From Escherichia sp. E4742 (GTDB taxonomy: Bacteria > Pseudomonadota > Gammaproteobacteria > Enterobacterales > Enterobacteriaceae): a stretch of 64,000 nt of DNA. A program made the translations under genes and the position numbers. The notes below the pieces were generated by a model, which was not told the origin of the DNA, did not search any database, and saw only the letters and a program-made list of their open reading frames with translations. Positions 8,237 to 15,272 of the stretch are shown here, in pieces (the stretch's first letter is position 1; every line of letters starts with the position of its first letter). Location: NCBI RefSeq assembly GCF_005843885.1, contig NZ_CP040443.1, positions 3,038,001 through 3,102,000 of the forward strand, in the 5' to 3' direction.

Positions 8237-8468
8237 GATGAAGCAAGGAGGTGCCCCATGCGTCAGTTTTATCAGCACTATTTTACCGCGATAGCGACGT
8301 TGTGCTGGCTGCGTTGGTTAAGCGTTCCACAGCGTTTAGCCATGCTTGAAGAACTGATGCAGTGGGAGGGGAGTGATTCTGAATACTGATTTGCGGACAT
8401 CATGTGTGACTGAGTATTGGTGTTAATCGCCACGCCAGCAGTGAATACCTGCTGGCTTTTTTCTTTTT
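8237..8468 (+). ncRNA. sgrS: SgrS, dual-function glucose-phosphate stress small RNA
   Basis: SgrS pairs with ptsG and other mRNAs through Hfq and also encodes SgrT. The 5' end is set at GATGAAGCAAGG (8237), as in E. coli. The ptsG-pairing segment GTGTGACTGAGTATTGGTGT is intact at 8404-8423. The Rho-independent terminator is a perfect 8-bp stem GCCAGCAG/CTGCTGGC (8434-8441, 8449-8456) with a 7-base loop. The tail is six T, one C, then five T (8457-8468), unlike the uninterrupted U run recalled for K-12. In K-12 sgrS is followed by setA; here leuD starts converging from 8495. Confidence 0.95.
8258..8389 (+). CDS. sgrT: SgrT, small inhibitor of glucose uptake encoded in SgrS
   Basis: The 43-residue frame starts MRQFYQHYFTAIATLCWLRW and lies inside sgrS. 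In E. coli SgrT inhibits the glucose PTS permease PtsG (EIICB-Glc) directly, complementing the RNA's action on ptsG mRNA. A strong ribosome site AAGGAGG lies just before the ATG. The C-terminus (EGSDSEY) differs from the K-12 end I recall (DDRNSES), while the N-terminal two thirds, known to be the functional part, is well kept. The length is unchanged. Confidence 0.94.
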   Translation: MRQFYQHYFTAIATLCWLRWLSVPQRLAMLEELMQWEGSDSEY

Positions 8469-8494
8469 GGCGATTGCGCCGGACGGCGTACAAA

Positions 8495-9100
8495 TTAACG
8501 CATAAACGCCGGCTGCTTCTCTTCATAAGTGGCAATAGCGTCGTCGTGCTGCAAGGTCAGACCGATGCTGTCCAGACCATTCATCATGCAGTGGCGGCGG
8601 AAGGCATCAATAGCAAAGCGATAAGTTTTATCACCCGCTTTCACTTCTTGAGCTTCCAGATCTACATCGAAATGAATCCCCGGATTGGCTTTCACCAGCG
8701 CAAACAGCTCGTCCACTTCGGCATCGCTTAATTTCACCGGCAGCAACTGGTTGTTAAAGCTGTTGCCGTAGAAGATGTCAGCAAAACTCGGCGCAATCAC
8801 CACTTTAAAACCGTAATCGGTTAACGCCCACGGCGCGTGCTCACGCGAGGATCCACAGCCGAAGTTTTCTCGTGCCAGCAAAATGGAAGCGCCCTGATAC
8901 TGCGGGAAGTTCAGCACGAAGTCCGGGTTTGGCTGTTGGCCTTTTTCATCGAGAAAACGCCAGTCATTAAACAGATGCGCGCCAAAACCAGTACGCGTCA
9001 CTTTCTGCAGAAACTGCTTCGGGATAATCGCATCGGTATCGACATTGGCGGCATCCAGCGGAACCACCAGGCCTGTATGTTTGATAAATTTCTCTGCCAT
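8495..9100 (-). CDS. leuD: 3-isopropylmalate dehydratase small subunit
   Basis: LeuD is the swivel-domain subunit that with LeuC isomerises 2-isopropylmalate to 3-isopropylmalate in leucine synthesis. The 201 residues include the family segments FGCGSSREHAPWAL and GNSFNNQLLPVKL. It follows leuC after a 10-base gap and is the last gene of leuABCD. Its stop codon lies only 26 bases from the end of sgrS on the opposite strand, because setA is missing here. I see no clear intrinsic terminator for leuD, so readthrough would run antisense to SgrS. Confidence 0.98.
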   Translation of the reverse strand: MAEKFIKHTGLVVPLDAANVDTDAIIPKQFLQKVTRTGFGAHLFNDWRFLDEKGQQPNPDFVLNFPQYQGASILLARENFGCGSSREHAPWALTDYGFKVVIAPSFADIFYGNSFNNQLLPVKLSDAEVDELFALVKANPGIHFDVDLEAQEVKAGDKTYRFAIDAFRRHCMMNGLDSIGLTLQHDDAIATYEEKQPAFMR

Positions 9101-9110
9101 GGTGTGCTCC

Positions 9111-10511
9111 TTATTTAATGTTGCGAATGTCGGCGAAATGTCCGGTCACAGCAGCGGCGGCAGCCATTGCCGGGCTGACCAGATGCGTGCGACCGCCGCG
9201 CCCCTGGCGGCCTTCAAAGTTACGGTTGCTGGTGGAGGCACAACGTTCGCCGGGATTCAGACGGTCGTTGTTCATCGCCAGACACATTGAGCAGCCAGGC
9301 AAGCGCCATTCAAAACCGGCTTCAATAAAGATTTTGTCCAGACCTTCTGCTTCCGCCTGAGCTTTTACCGGGCCAGAGCCGGGAACCACCAGTGCCTGTA
9401 CGCCTGGCGCGACTTTTCGCCCTTTGGCGATTTCCGCTGCCGCGCGTAAATCTTCAATGCGCGAGTTGGTACAGGAACCAATAAACACTTTGTCGATAGC
9501 CACTTCAGTCAGCGGAATACCCGGTTTCAGTCCCATATAGGCCAGTGCTTTTTCTGCCGACGCGCGTTCAACCGGATCGGCAAATGAAGCGGGATCAGGG
9601 ATATTCTCGTTAACGGAGATCACCTGTCCTGGGTTAGTTCCCCAGGTCACCTGCGGGGCAATCTCTTCTGCTTGCAGAGTGACAACGGTATCGAAAGTTG
9701 CGCCTTCGTCGGTTTGCAGGGTTTTCCAGTAGGCGACGGCATCGTCGAAATCTTTGCCTTTCGGCGCATGCAGACGGCCTTTAACATAGTTAAAGGTGAT
9801 TTCGTCCGGTGCAACCAGACCGGCTTTCGCGCCCATTTCGATTGCCATATTGCACAGGGTCATACGACCTTCCATGCTTAAATCACGGATTGCTTCGCCG
9901 CAAAACTCCACTACATGCCCGGTGCCGCCTGCGCTGCCGGTTTTACCAATGATCGCCAGCACGATATCTTTCGCGGTAATGCCCGGTGCGGCTTTGCCCT
10001 GGACTTCAATTTTCATAGTCTTCGCACGACCCTGTTTCAGGGTTTGCGTTGCCAGTACGTGTTCAACTTCGGAAGTGCCGATACCAAAGGCCAGCGCACC
10101 AAACGCGCCGTGGGTGGCGGTATGCGAGTCGCCGCAGACAATGGTCATCCCCGGCAAGGTGACGCCCTGTTCCGGCCCCATCACGTGGACGATCCCCTGA
10201 TACGGGTGATTCAGGTCATACAGCTCGACGCCAAATTCTTTGCAGTTTTTAATAAGCTCCTGCATCTGGATCCGCGCCATTTCACCGCAGGCATTAATGT
10301 CTTTAGTCTGAGTTGAGACGTTGTGATCCATGGTGGCGAAGGTTTTCCCCGCCTGACGCACCGGGCGACCGTGGGCGCGCAGGCCATCGAACGCCTGCGG
10401 TGAGGTCACTTCATGCACCAGGTGGCGGTCGATATATAACAGCGGGGTTTCGTTTTCGGCTTCGTAGACTACGTGAGCGTCGAACAATTTTTCGTATAAC
10501 GTCTTAGCCAT
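9111..10511 (-). CDS. leuC: 3-isopropylmalate dehydratase large subunit
   Basis: LeuC is the iron-sulfur subunit of isopropylmalate isomerase. The 466 residues match the family length and carry the 4Fe-4S ligands in VFIGSCTNSR (Cys near 347) and in PGCSMCLAMN (Cys near 407 and 410). It belongs to the aconitase superfamily; the split into LeuC plus LeuD corresponds to the single-chain AcnB at the other end of this window. It begins 2 bases after leuB and sits third in the leu operon. Confidence 0.98.
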   Translation of the reverse strand: MAKTLYEKLFDAHVVYEAENETPLLYIDRHLVHEVTSPQAFDGLRAHGRPVRQAGKTFATMDHNVSTQTKDINACGEMARIQMQELIKNCKEFGVELYDLNHPYQGIVHVMGPEQGVTLPGMTIVCGDSHTATHGAFGALAFGIGTSEVEHVLATQTLKQGRAKTMKIEVQGKAAPGITAKDIVLAIIGKTGSAGGTGHVVEFCGEAIRDLSMEGRMTLCNMAIEMGAKAGLVAPDEITFNYVKGRLHAPKGKDFDDAVAYWKTLQTDEGATFDTVVTLQAEEIAPQVTWGTNPGQVISVNENIPDPASFADPVERASAEKALAYMGLKPGIPLTEVAIDKVFIGSCTNSRIEDLRAAAEIAKGRKVAPGVQALVVPGSGPVKAQAEAEGLDKIFIEAGFEWRLPGCSMCLAMNNDRLNPGERCASTSNRNFEGRQGRGGRTHLVSPAMAAAAAVTGHFADIRNIK

Positions 10512-10513
10512 GA

Positions 10514-11605
10514 TTACACCCCTTCTGCCACATAGCGGGCAATGATATCGCCCATTTCATCGGTACTAACGGCGGCAGCGCCACGGGCTAAATCCCCGGT
10601 GCGAATGCCTTCTTCTAATGCGCGGTTAATGGCGCGTTCAATGGCGGAAGCTGCATCATCGGCATCCAGGCTGTAGCGCAGCAGCAGTGCCAGCGACAGA
10701 ATTTGCGCAATCGGGTTGGCGATGTTTTTGCCTGCGATATCTGGTGCCGAGCCGCCTGCCGGTTCATACAGACCAAAACCTTGCTCGTTCAGGCTAGCGG
10801 AAGGCAACATCCCCATCGAGCCAGTGATCATTGCGCACTCGTCAGACAGAATGTCGCCAAACAGGTTGGAGCACAGCAGTACGTCAAACTGTGATGGATC
10901 TTTAATCAGCTGCATGGTGGCGTTGTCGATGTACATATGCGCCAGTTCGACATCCGGATATTCGATGGCGATCTCATTAACGATTTCCCGCCATAAAATA
11001 GAGGATTGCAGCACGTTGGCTTTGTCGATCGAGGTGACTTTACGGCGACGCTTGCGGGCAGATTCAAACGCGATACGGGCAATGCGCTCGATCTCAAAAC
11101 GGTGATACACCTCGGTATCAAACGCTTTTTCATATTGTCCGTTGCCTTCGCGGCCTTTGGGCTGACCAAAATAGATGCCGCCAGTCAGTTCGCGCACACA
11201 TAGGATGTCGAAGCCCTTAGCGGCAATGTCTGCGCGCAGCGGGCAGAACGCTTCCAGCCCCTGATACAGTTTTGCCGGACGCAGGTTGCTGAATAATTTA
11301 AAGTGCTTACGCAGAGGCAACAGCGCGCCGCGTTCTGGTTGTTGATCCGGCGGCAAATGTTCCCACTTCGGACCGCCTACCGAGCCAAACAGCACGGCAT
11401 CGGCTTGCTCACAGCCTTCAACCGTTGCTGCCGGCAGCGGTTGCCCGTGGTTATCAATGGCTGCGCCACCTACATCGTAATGGCTGGTAGTGATGCGCAT
11501 CGCAAAGCGGTTGCGCACGGCATCCAGCACTTTCAGCGCCTGGGTCATCACTTCCGGACCAATACCGTCCCCCGGCAATACGGCAATATGGTAATTCTTC
11601 GACAT
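10514..11605 (-). CDS. leuB: 3-isopropylmalate dehydrogenase
   Basis: LeuB is the NAD-dependent enzyme that oxidises and decarboxylates 3-isopropylmalate to 2-ketoisocaproate. The 363-residue protein shows the isocitrate/isopropylmalate dehydrogenase pattern: LPGDGIGPEV at the N-terminus, ELTGGIYFGQPKGR, and DNATMQLIKDPSQFDVLLCSNLFGDILSDE with the catalytic and metal-binding aspartates. The ATG at 11605 overlaps the leuA stop by one base (TGATG), indicating translational coupling; a GTG one codon earlier is also in frame. Confidence 0.98.
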   Translation of the reverse strand: MSKNYHIAVLPGDGIGPEVMTQALKVLDAVRNRFAMRITTSHYDVGGAAIDNHGQPLPAATVEGCEQADAVLFGSVGGPKWEHLPPDQQPERGALLPLRKHFKLFSNLRPAKLYQGLEAFCPLRADIAAKGFDILCVRELTGGIYFGQPKGREGNGQYEKAFDTEVYHRFEIERIARIAFESARKRRRKVTSIDKANVLQSSILWREIVNEIAIEYPDVELAHMYIDNATMQLIKDPSQFDVLLCSNLFGDILSDECAMITGSMGMLPSASLNEQGFGLYEPAGGSAPDIAGKNIANPIAQILSLALLLRYSLDADDAASAIERAINRALEEGIRTGDLARGAAAVSTDEMGDIIARYVAEGV

Positions 11606-13176
11606 CACACGGTTTCCTTGTTGTTTTCGTTGTGTTGAGCTTTGCGTTGCAACTCTTTTTCGACTTCTGCGGCGCGCCAGATATTGTTCAGTACGTGCAC
11701 CATGGCTTTGGCGGAGGACTCGACAATATCGGTGGCCAGGCCGACGCCGTGGAAGCGGCGACCGTTGTAGTTGGCGACGATATCCACTTGACCCAGCGCA
11801 TCTTTTCCGTGGCCTTTGGCGGTCAGGCTGTATTTCACCAGTTCGACGTTATAGTCAGTGATGCGGTTAATTGCCTGGTAGACGGCATCGACCGGACCAT
11901 TACCGTTGGCGGCTTCCGCTTTGACTTCCTCGCCACAGACCAGTTTGACGGCAGCGGTGGCGATATCGTTAGAACCAGACTGCACGCTGAAGTAATCCAG
12001 ACGGAAATGTTCCGGTTCTTCTTGCTGTTTACCGATGAAGGCCAGAGCCTCCAGGTCGTAATCAAACACCTGACCTTTCTTATCTGCCAGTTTCAGGAAC
12101 GCGTCGTACAGGTTGTCTAAATTATATTCACTTTCTTTATATCCCATCTCATCCATGCGGTGTTTCACCGCCGCACGACCGGAACGAGAGGTCAAATTCA
12201 ACTGGATTTGGTTCAGACCAATAGATTCTGGTGTCATGATTTCGTAATTTTCGCGATTTTTCAGCACGCCATCCTGGTGGATACCGGAGGAGTGTGCGAA
12301 TGCGCCGCTGCCTACAATGGCTTTGTTTGCCGGGATCGGCATATTACAAATCTGGCTAACTAACTGGCTGGTGCGCCATATCTCCTGGTGATTAATGGCG
12401 GTGTGGACGTTGAGGATATCCTTACGAACTTTGATCGCCATGATCACTTCTTCCAGCGAACAGTTTCCGGCGCGTTCGCCGATCCCGTTCATTGCGCCTT
12501 CTACCTGCCGTGCTCCGGCATGTACCGCCGCCAGTGAGTTGCCGACCGCCAGGCCTAAATCGTCGTGGGTGTGTACGGAAATAATGGCTTTGTCGATGTT
12601 AGGCACGCGTTCATACAGGCCGCTGATGATTCCGGCGAACTCAAACGGCATGGTGTAGCCCACGGTGTCCGGAATGTTGATGGTGGTGGCACCGGCGTTA
12701 ATCGCCGCTTCGACCACTCGCGCCAGATCGGCAATCGGGGTACGCCCGGCATCTTCGCAAGAAAATTCAACGTCATCGGTGTAATTACGGGCGCGCTTCA
12801 CCATATAGATAGCGCGTTCGATCACTTCATCCAGCGTGCTGCGCAGCTTGGTGGCGATGTGCATTGGGGAGGTAGCAATAAAGGTATGAATACGGAAGGC
12901 TTCGGCGACTTTCAGAGATTCAGCCGCCACATCGATATCTTTTTCCACGCAGCGAGCTAACGCACATACACGGCTGTTTTTAACCTGGCGGGCGATGGTT
13001 TGCACTGATTCAAAATCGCCCGGCGAAGAGACGGGGAAACCAACTTCCATTACGTCAACACCCATACGCTCAAGGGCCAGCGCAATTTGCAGTTTTTCTT
13101 TCGCACTCAGACTTGCCTGTAACGCCTGTTCACCGTCGCGTAATGTGGTATCGAAAATAATAACTTGCTGGCTCAT
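11605..13176 (-). CDS. leuA: 2-isopropylmalate synthase
   Basis: LeuA condenses acetyl-CoA with 2-ketoisovalerate, the first committed step of leucine synthesis, and is feedback inhibited by leucine. The 523 residues comprise an N-terminal TIM barrel with FDTTLRDGEQ at residues 8-17 and the metal-binding HTHDDLGLAVGN motif, then a C-terminal LeuA regulatory domain starting near residue 390. It is the first structural gene after the leader peptide and attenuator. Confidence 0.98.
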   Translation of the reverse strand: MSQQVIIFDTTLRDGEQALQASLSAKEKLQIALALERMGVDVMEVGFPVSSPGDFESVQTIARQVKNSRVCALARCVEKDIDVAAESLKVAEAFRIHTFIATSPMHIATKLRSTLDEVIERAIYMVKRARNYTDDVEFSCEDAGRTPIADLARVVEAAINAGATTINIPDTVGYTMPFEFAGIISGLYERVPNIDKAIISVHTHDDLGLAVGNSLAAVHAGARQVEGAMNGIGERAGNCSLEEVIMAIKVRKDILNVHTAINHQEIWRTSQLVSQICNMPIPANKAIVGSGAFAHSSGIHQDGVLKNRENYEIMTPESIGLNQIQLNLTSRSGRAAVKHRMDEMGYKESEYNLDNLYDAFLKLADKKGQVFDYDLEALAFIGKQQEEPEHFRLDYFSVQSGSNDIATAAVKLVCGEEVKAEAANGNGPVDAVYQAINRITDYNVELVKYSLTAKGHGKDALGQVDIVANYNGRRFHGVGLATDIVESSAKAMVHVLNNIWRAAEVEKELQRKAQHNENNKETV

Positions 13177-13219
13177 GGTTTGGGTCCTTGTCTCTTTTAG
13201 AGCGCCTCGCTTCGGGCAT

Positions 13220-13244
13220 AAAAAAACCCGCGCAATGGCGCGGG
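13220..13244 (-). terminator. leu operon attenuator
   Basis: On the minus strand a 7-bp GC stem CCCGCGC/GCGCGGG (13227-13244) with a 4-base loop is followed by a T run (13220-13226). It lies between leuL and leuA and is the Rho-independent attenuator whose formation depends on ribosome position on the leucine codons of leuL. Confidence 0.95.
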
Positions 13245-13266
13245 TTGTTTTTGACTGCGTGCTGGC

Positions 13267-13353
13267 TTAATGCTGGATGCCGCTCACTCGTCTACCGCGC
13301 AAAGAAGATGCGTTTAGTAGTAGTAGACCGATAAAGCGAACGATGTGAGTCAT
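13267..13353 (-). CDS. leuL: leu operon leader peptide
   Basis: The 28-residue peptide reads MTHIVRFIGLLLLNASSLRG followed by RRVSGIQH. Four consecutive leucine codons at positions 10-13 make it a leucine sensor: stalling there at low charged tRNA-Leu favours the antiterminator and transcription of leuABCD. The ribosome site TGGAG lies 8 bases upstream. The frame is too short for ordinary ORF calling but is unmistakable from sequence and position. Confidence 0.96.
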   Translation of the reverse strand: MTHIVRFIGLLLLNASSLRGRRVSGIQH

Positions 13354-13387
13354 TAAATCAGCTCCAGATGAATGCGATATGCTTTTA

Positions 13388-13416
13388 GAGTTACTGGATA
13401 CAAAAACGGATGTCAA
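13388..13416 (-). promoter_or_regulatory. leuLABCD promoter
   Basis: The minus strand has a perfect -35 TTGACA (13411-13416) and a -10 TAACTC (13388-13393) with 17-base spacing, 35 bases before the leuL start codon. This matches the known E. coli leu promoter. Confidence 0.92.
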
Positions 13417-13982
13417 CCCTGTAGTAAGAAAAGCGGCTTTTCAACGGTAAATTTCCCTGTGCCAAATTAGCTAATTGTGCTGTGCAATCAATAACAGACG
13501 ATATTAATTTCTGCTTAACGACATACACTTTTCATAGATGGACATACTTCCGCATAGATTATTGCATTTAATCAACGGACTAAAAGAGGGTAAAGCGTGG
13601 GCGAAAACGGTCTTATCCTGATGATTTGTTTTGAATTATTTGCTTTATGAATATTTTATATTTATCCGATGAATATTAATGTGCAATTGATGTTAAGAAT
13701 TAACGCATTAAACATATAAAACAATGATTAAATTAGCACGTTTAATCCATTTTGTGGATGATTGAGTATTCGCGGTGGTTATGATTAGATTGTTTACGCA
13801 ACAAAAACATTATGGATTATTATGCTGTGGTGAATAACTCTCCGTACGGCAGTGGATTCTGTTTTTATCAGAACCCGTATCTTTATGTTTTCCTAATTTT
13901 ACGTATTTTCCTTTTTCTTATTTTATATGCATGGTAAATCATATTATTCAGGATTATTTCTCTGCATTCCAATAAGGGAAAG
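13417..13982. other. AT-rich leu-leuO intergenic region
   Basis: About 570 bases without a gene separate the leu promoter from leuO. The DNA is strikingly AT-rich, with runs such as GAATATTTTATATTTATCCG and TTTTCTTATTTTATATGC. In E. coli this stretch is a binding and silencing region for H-NS and a relay between leu and leuO transcription. I could not place a leuO promoter with confidence, and I see no ORF with coding character in it. Confidence 0.7.
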
Positions 13983-14010
13983 GGAGTTAAGTGTGACAGT
14001 GGAGTTAAGT

Positions 14011-14955
14011 ATGTCAGAGGTAAAAACAGAACAGCCAGAGATTGCAGAGTTAAGCAAGCCACAGCTGCGTATGGTCGATTTGAATTTATTAACCGTTTTT
14101 GATGCAGTGATGCAGGAGCAGAACATAACTCGTGCCGCGCATGTTCTTGGAATGTCGCAGCCTGCAGTCAGTAACGCTGTTGCACGCCTGAAGGTGATGT
14201 TTAATGACGAATTGTTTGTTCGTTATGGCCGTGGTATCCAGCCGACCGCTCGCGCATTTCAACTTTTTGGTTCTGTGCGCCAGGCGCTGCAATTAGTGCA
14301 AAACGAATTACCAGGTTCAGGTTTTGAGCCTGCCAGTAGCGAACGTGTATTCCATCTTTGCGTTTGCAGCCCGCTGGACAGCATTCTGACCTCGCAGATT
14401 TATAATCACATTGAGCAGATTGCGCCAAATATACATGTTATGTTCAAGTCTTCATTAAATCAGAACACTGAACATCAGTTGCGCTATCAGGAAACGGAGT
14501 TCGTTATAAGTTATGAAGATTTCCACCGCCCTGAATTTACCAGTGTGCCGTTATTTAAAGATGAAATGGTGTTGGTAGCCAGTAAGAACCATCCGCATAT
14601 TAAAGGTCCATTACTGAAACATGATGTTTATAACGAACAACATGCGGCGGTTTCGCTCGATCGTTTCGCCTCATTTAGTCAACCGTGGTACGACACAGTA
14701 GATAAGCAAGCCAGTATTGCTTATCAGGGCATGGCAATGATGAGCGTCCTTAGCGTGGTGTCGCAAACTCACCTGGTCGCTATTGCGCCTCGTTGGCTGG
14801 CTGAAGAGTTCGCCGAATCTTTAGAATTACAGATATTACCGCTGCCGTTAAAACAGAATAGCAGAACCTGTTATCTCTCCTGGCATGAGGCTGCCGGGCG
14901 CGATAAAGGCCATCAGTGGATGGAAGAGCAATTAGTCTCTATATGTAAACGCTAA
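14011..14955 (+). CDS. leuO: LysR-type global regulator LeuO
   Basis: LeuO is an antagonist of H-NS silencing that regulates many stress, CRISPR and surface genes in E. coli. The 314-residue protein has an N-terminal winged HTH (about residues 25-85, with TRAAHVLGMSQPAVSNAVARL) and a C-terminal LysR effector domain. The ATG at 14011 gives MSEVKTEQPEIAELSK, co-linear with the K-12 start. The start region is unusual: GGAGTTAAGT plus a start-like codon occurs twice, 18 bases apart, so an in-frame GTG at 13993 with its own GGAG could add six residues. A strong terminator follows. Confidence 0.96.
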   Translation: MSEVKTEQPEIAELSKPQLRMVDLNLLTVFDAVMQEQNITRAAHVLGMSQPAVSNAVARLKVMFNDELFVRYGRGIQPTARAFQLFGSVRQALQLVQNELPGSGFEPASSERVFHLCVCSPLDSILTSQIYNHIEQIAPNIHVMFKSSLNQNTEHQLRYQETEFVISYEDFHRPEFTSVPLFKDEMVLVASKNHPHIKGPLLKHDVYNEQHAAVSLDRFASFSQPWYDTVDKQASIAYQGMAMMSVLSVVSQTHLVAIAPRWLAEEFAESLELQILPLPLKQNSRTCYLSWHEAAGRDKGHQWMEEQLVSICKR

Positions 14956-14960
14956 ACAAA

Positions 14961-15008
14961 AGCAGAATAAATCAGGCATTCCTTTCTGGTTTATTCTGCT
15001 TTTTTTAT
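14961..15008 (+). terminator. Rho-independent terminator after leuO
   Basis: An 11-bp perfect stem AGCAGAATAAA/TTTATTCTGCT (14961-14971 and 14990-15000) is followed by a run of T (15001-15006). It starts 5 bases after the leuO stop. Confidence 0.92.
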
Positions 15009-15272
15009 TAAATGTAGAATTTTGTTCTAAATGCATGTGCGCCAGATTTCATGAATAATTAAAAAAATAGAGAAATTGCTGTAAGTAGCCGAATCTAGCC
15101 AATTTATTATCAATTTACGCCTTCGTTCTGGAGTATTTTATCGTTTCTTTTCTCCTTTCCTCCTGTTTATTCTTATTTCTTCACGTTTATGACTCTGTCT
15201 GCCAATTGCTTAAGCAAGATCGGACGGTTAATGTGTTTTACACATTTTTTCCGCCAAACAGTGAGGCAGGCC
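15009..15272 (+). promoter_or_regulatory. ilvIH upstream region
   Basis: About 260 AT-rich bases lie between the leuO terminator and ilvI. In E. coli this holds the ilvIH promoter and several Lrp-binding sites through which leucine lowers expression. I could not delimit individual Lrp sites by eye, and the promoter position is not certain from sequence alone. Confidence 0.55.

Noticed and set aside
8390..8500. Possible setA fragment between sgrS and leuD
   Set aside because: The few bases after the SgrS tail show no frame or sequence resembling the start or end of a sugar efflux transporter.
15189..15272. Upstream in-frame ATG that would lengthen IlvI by 28 residues
   Set aside because: The extension does not belong to the acetolactate synthase family and occupies the ilvIH leader. 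The start at 15273 gives the standard N-terminus.
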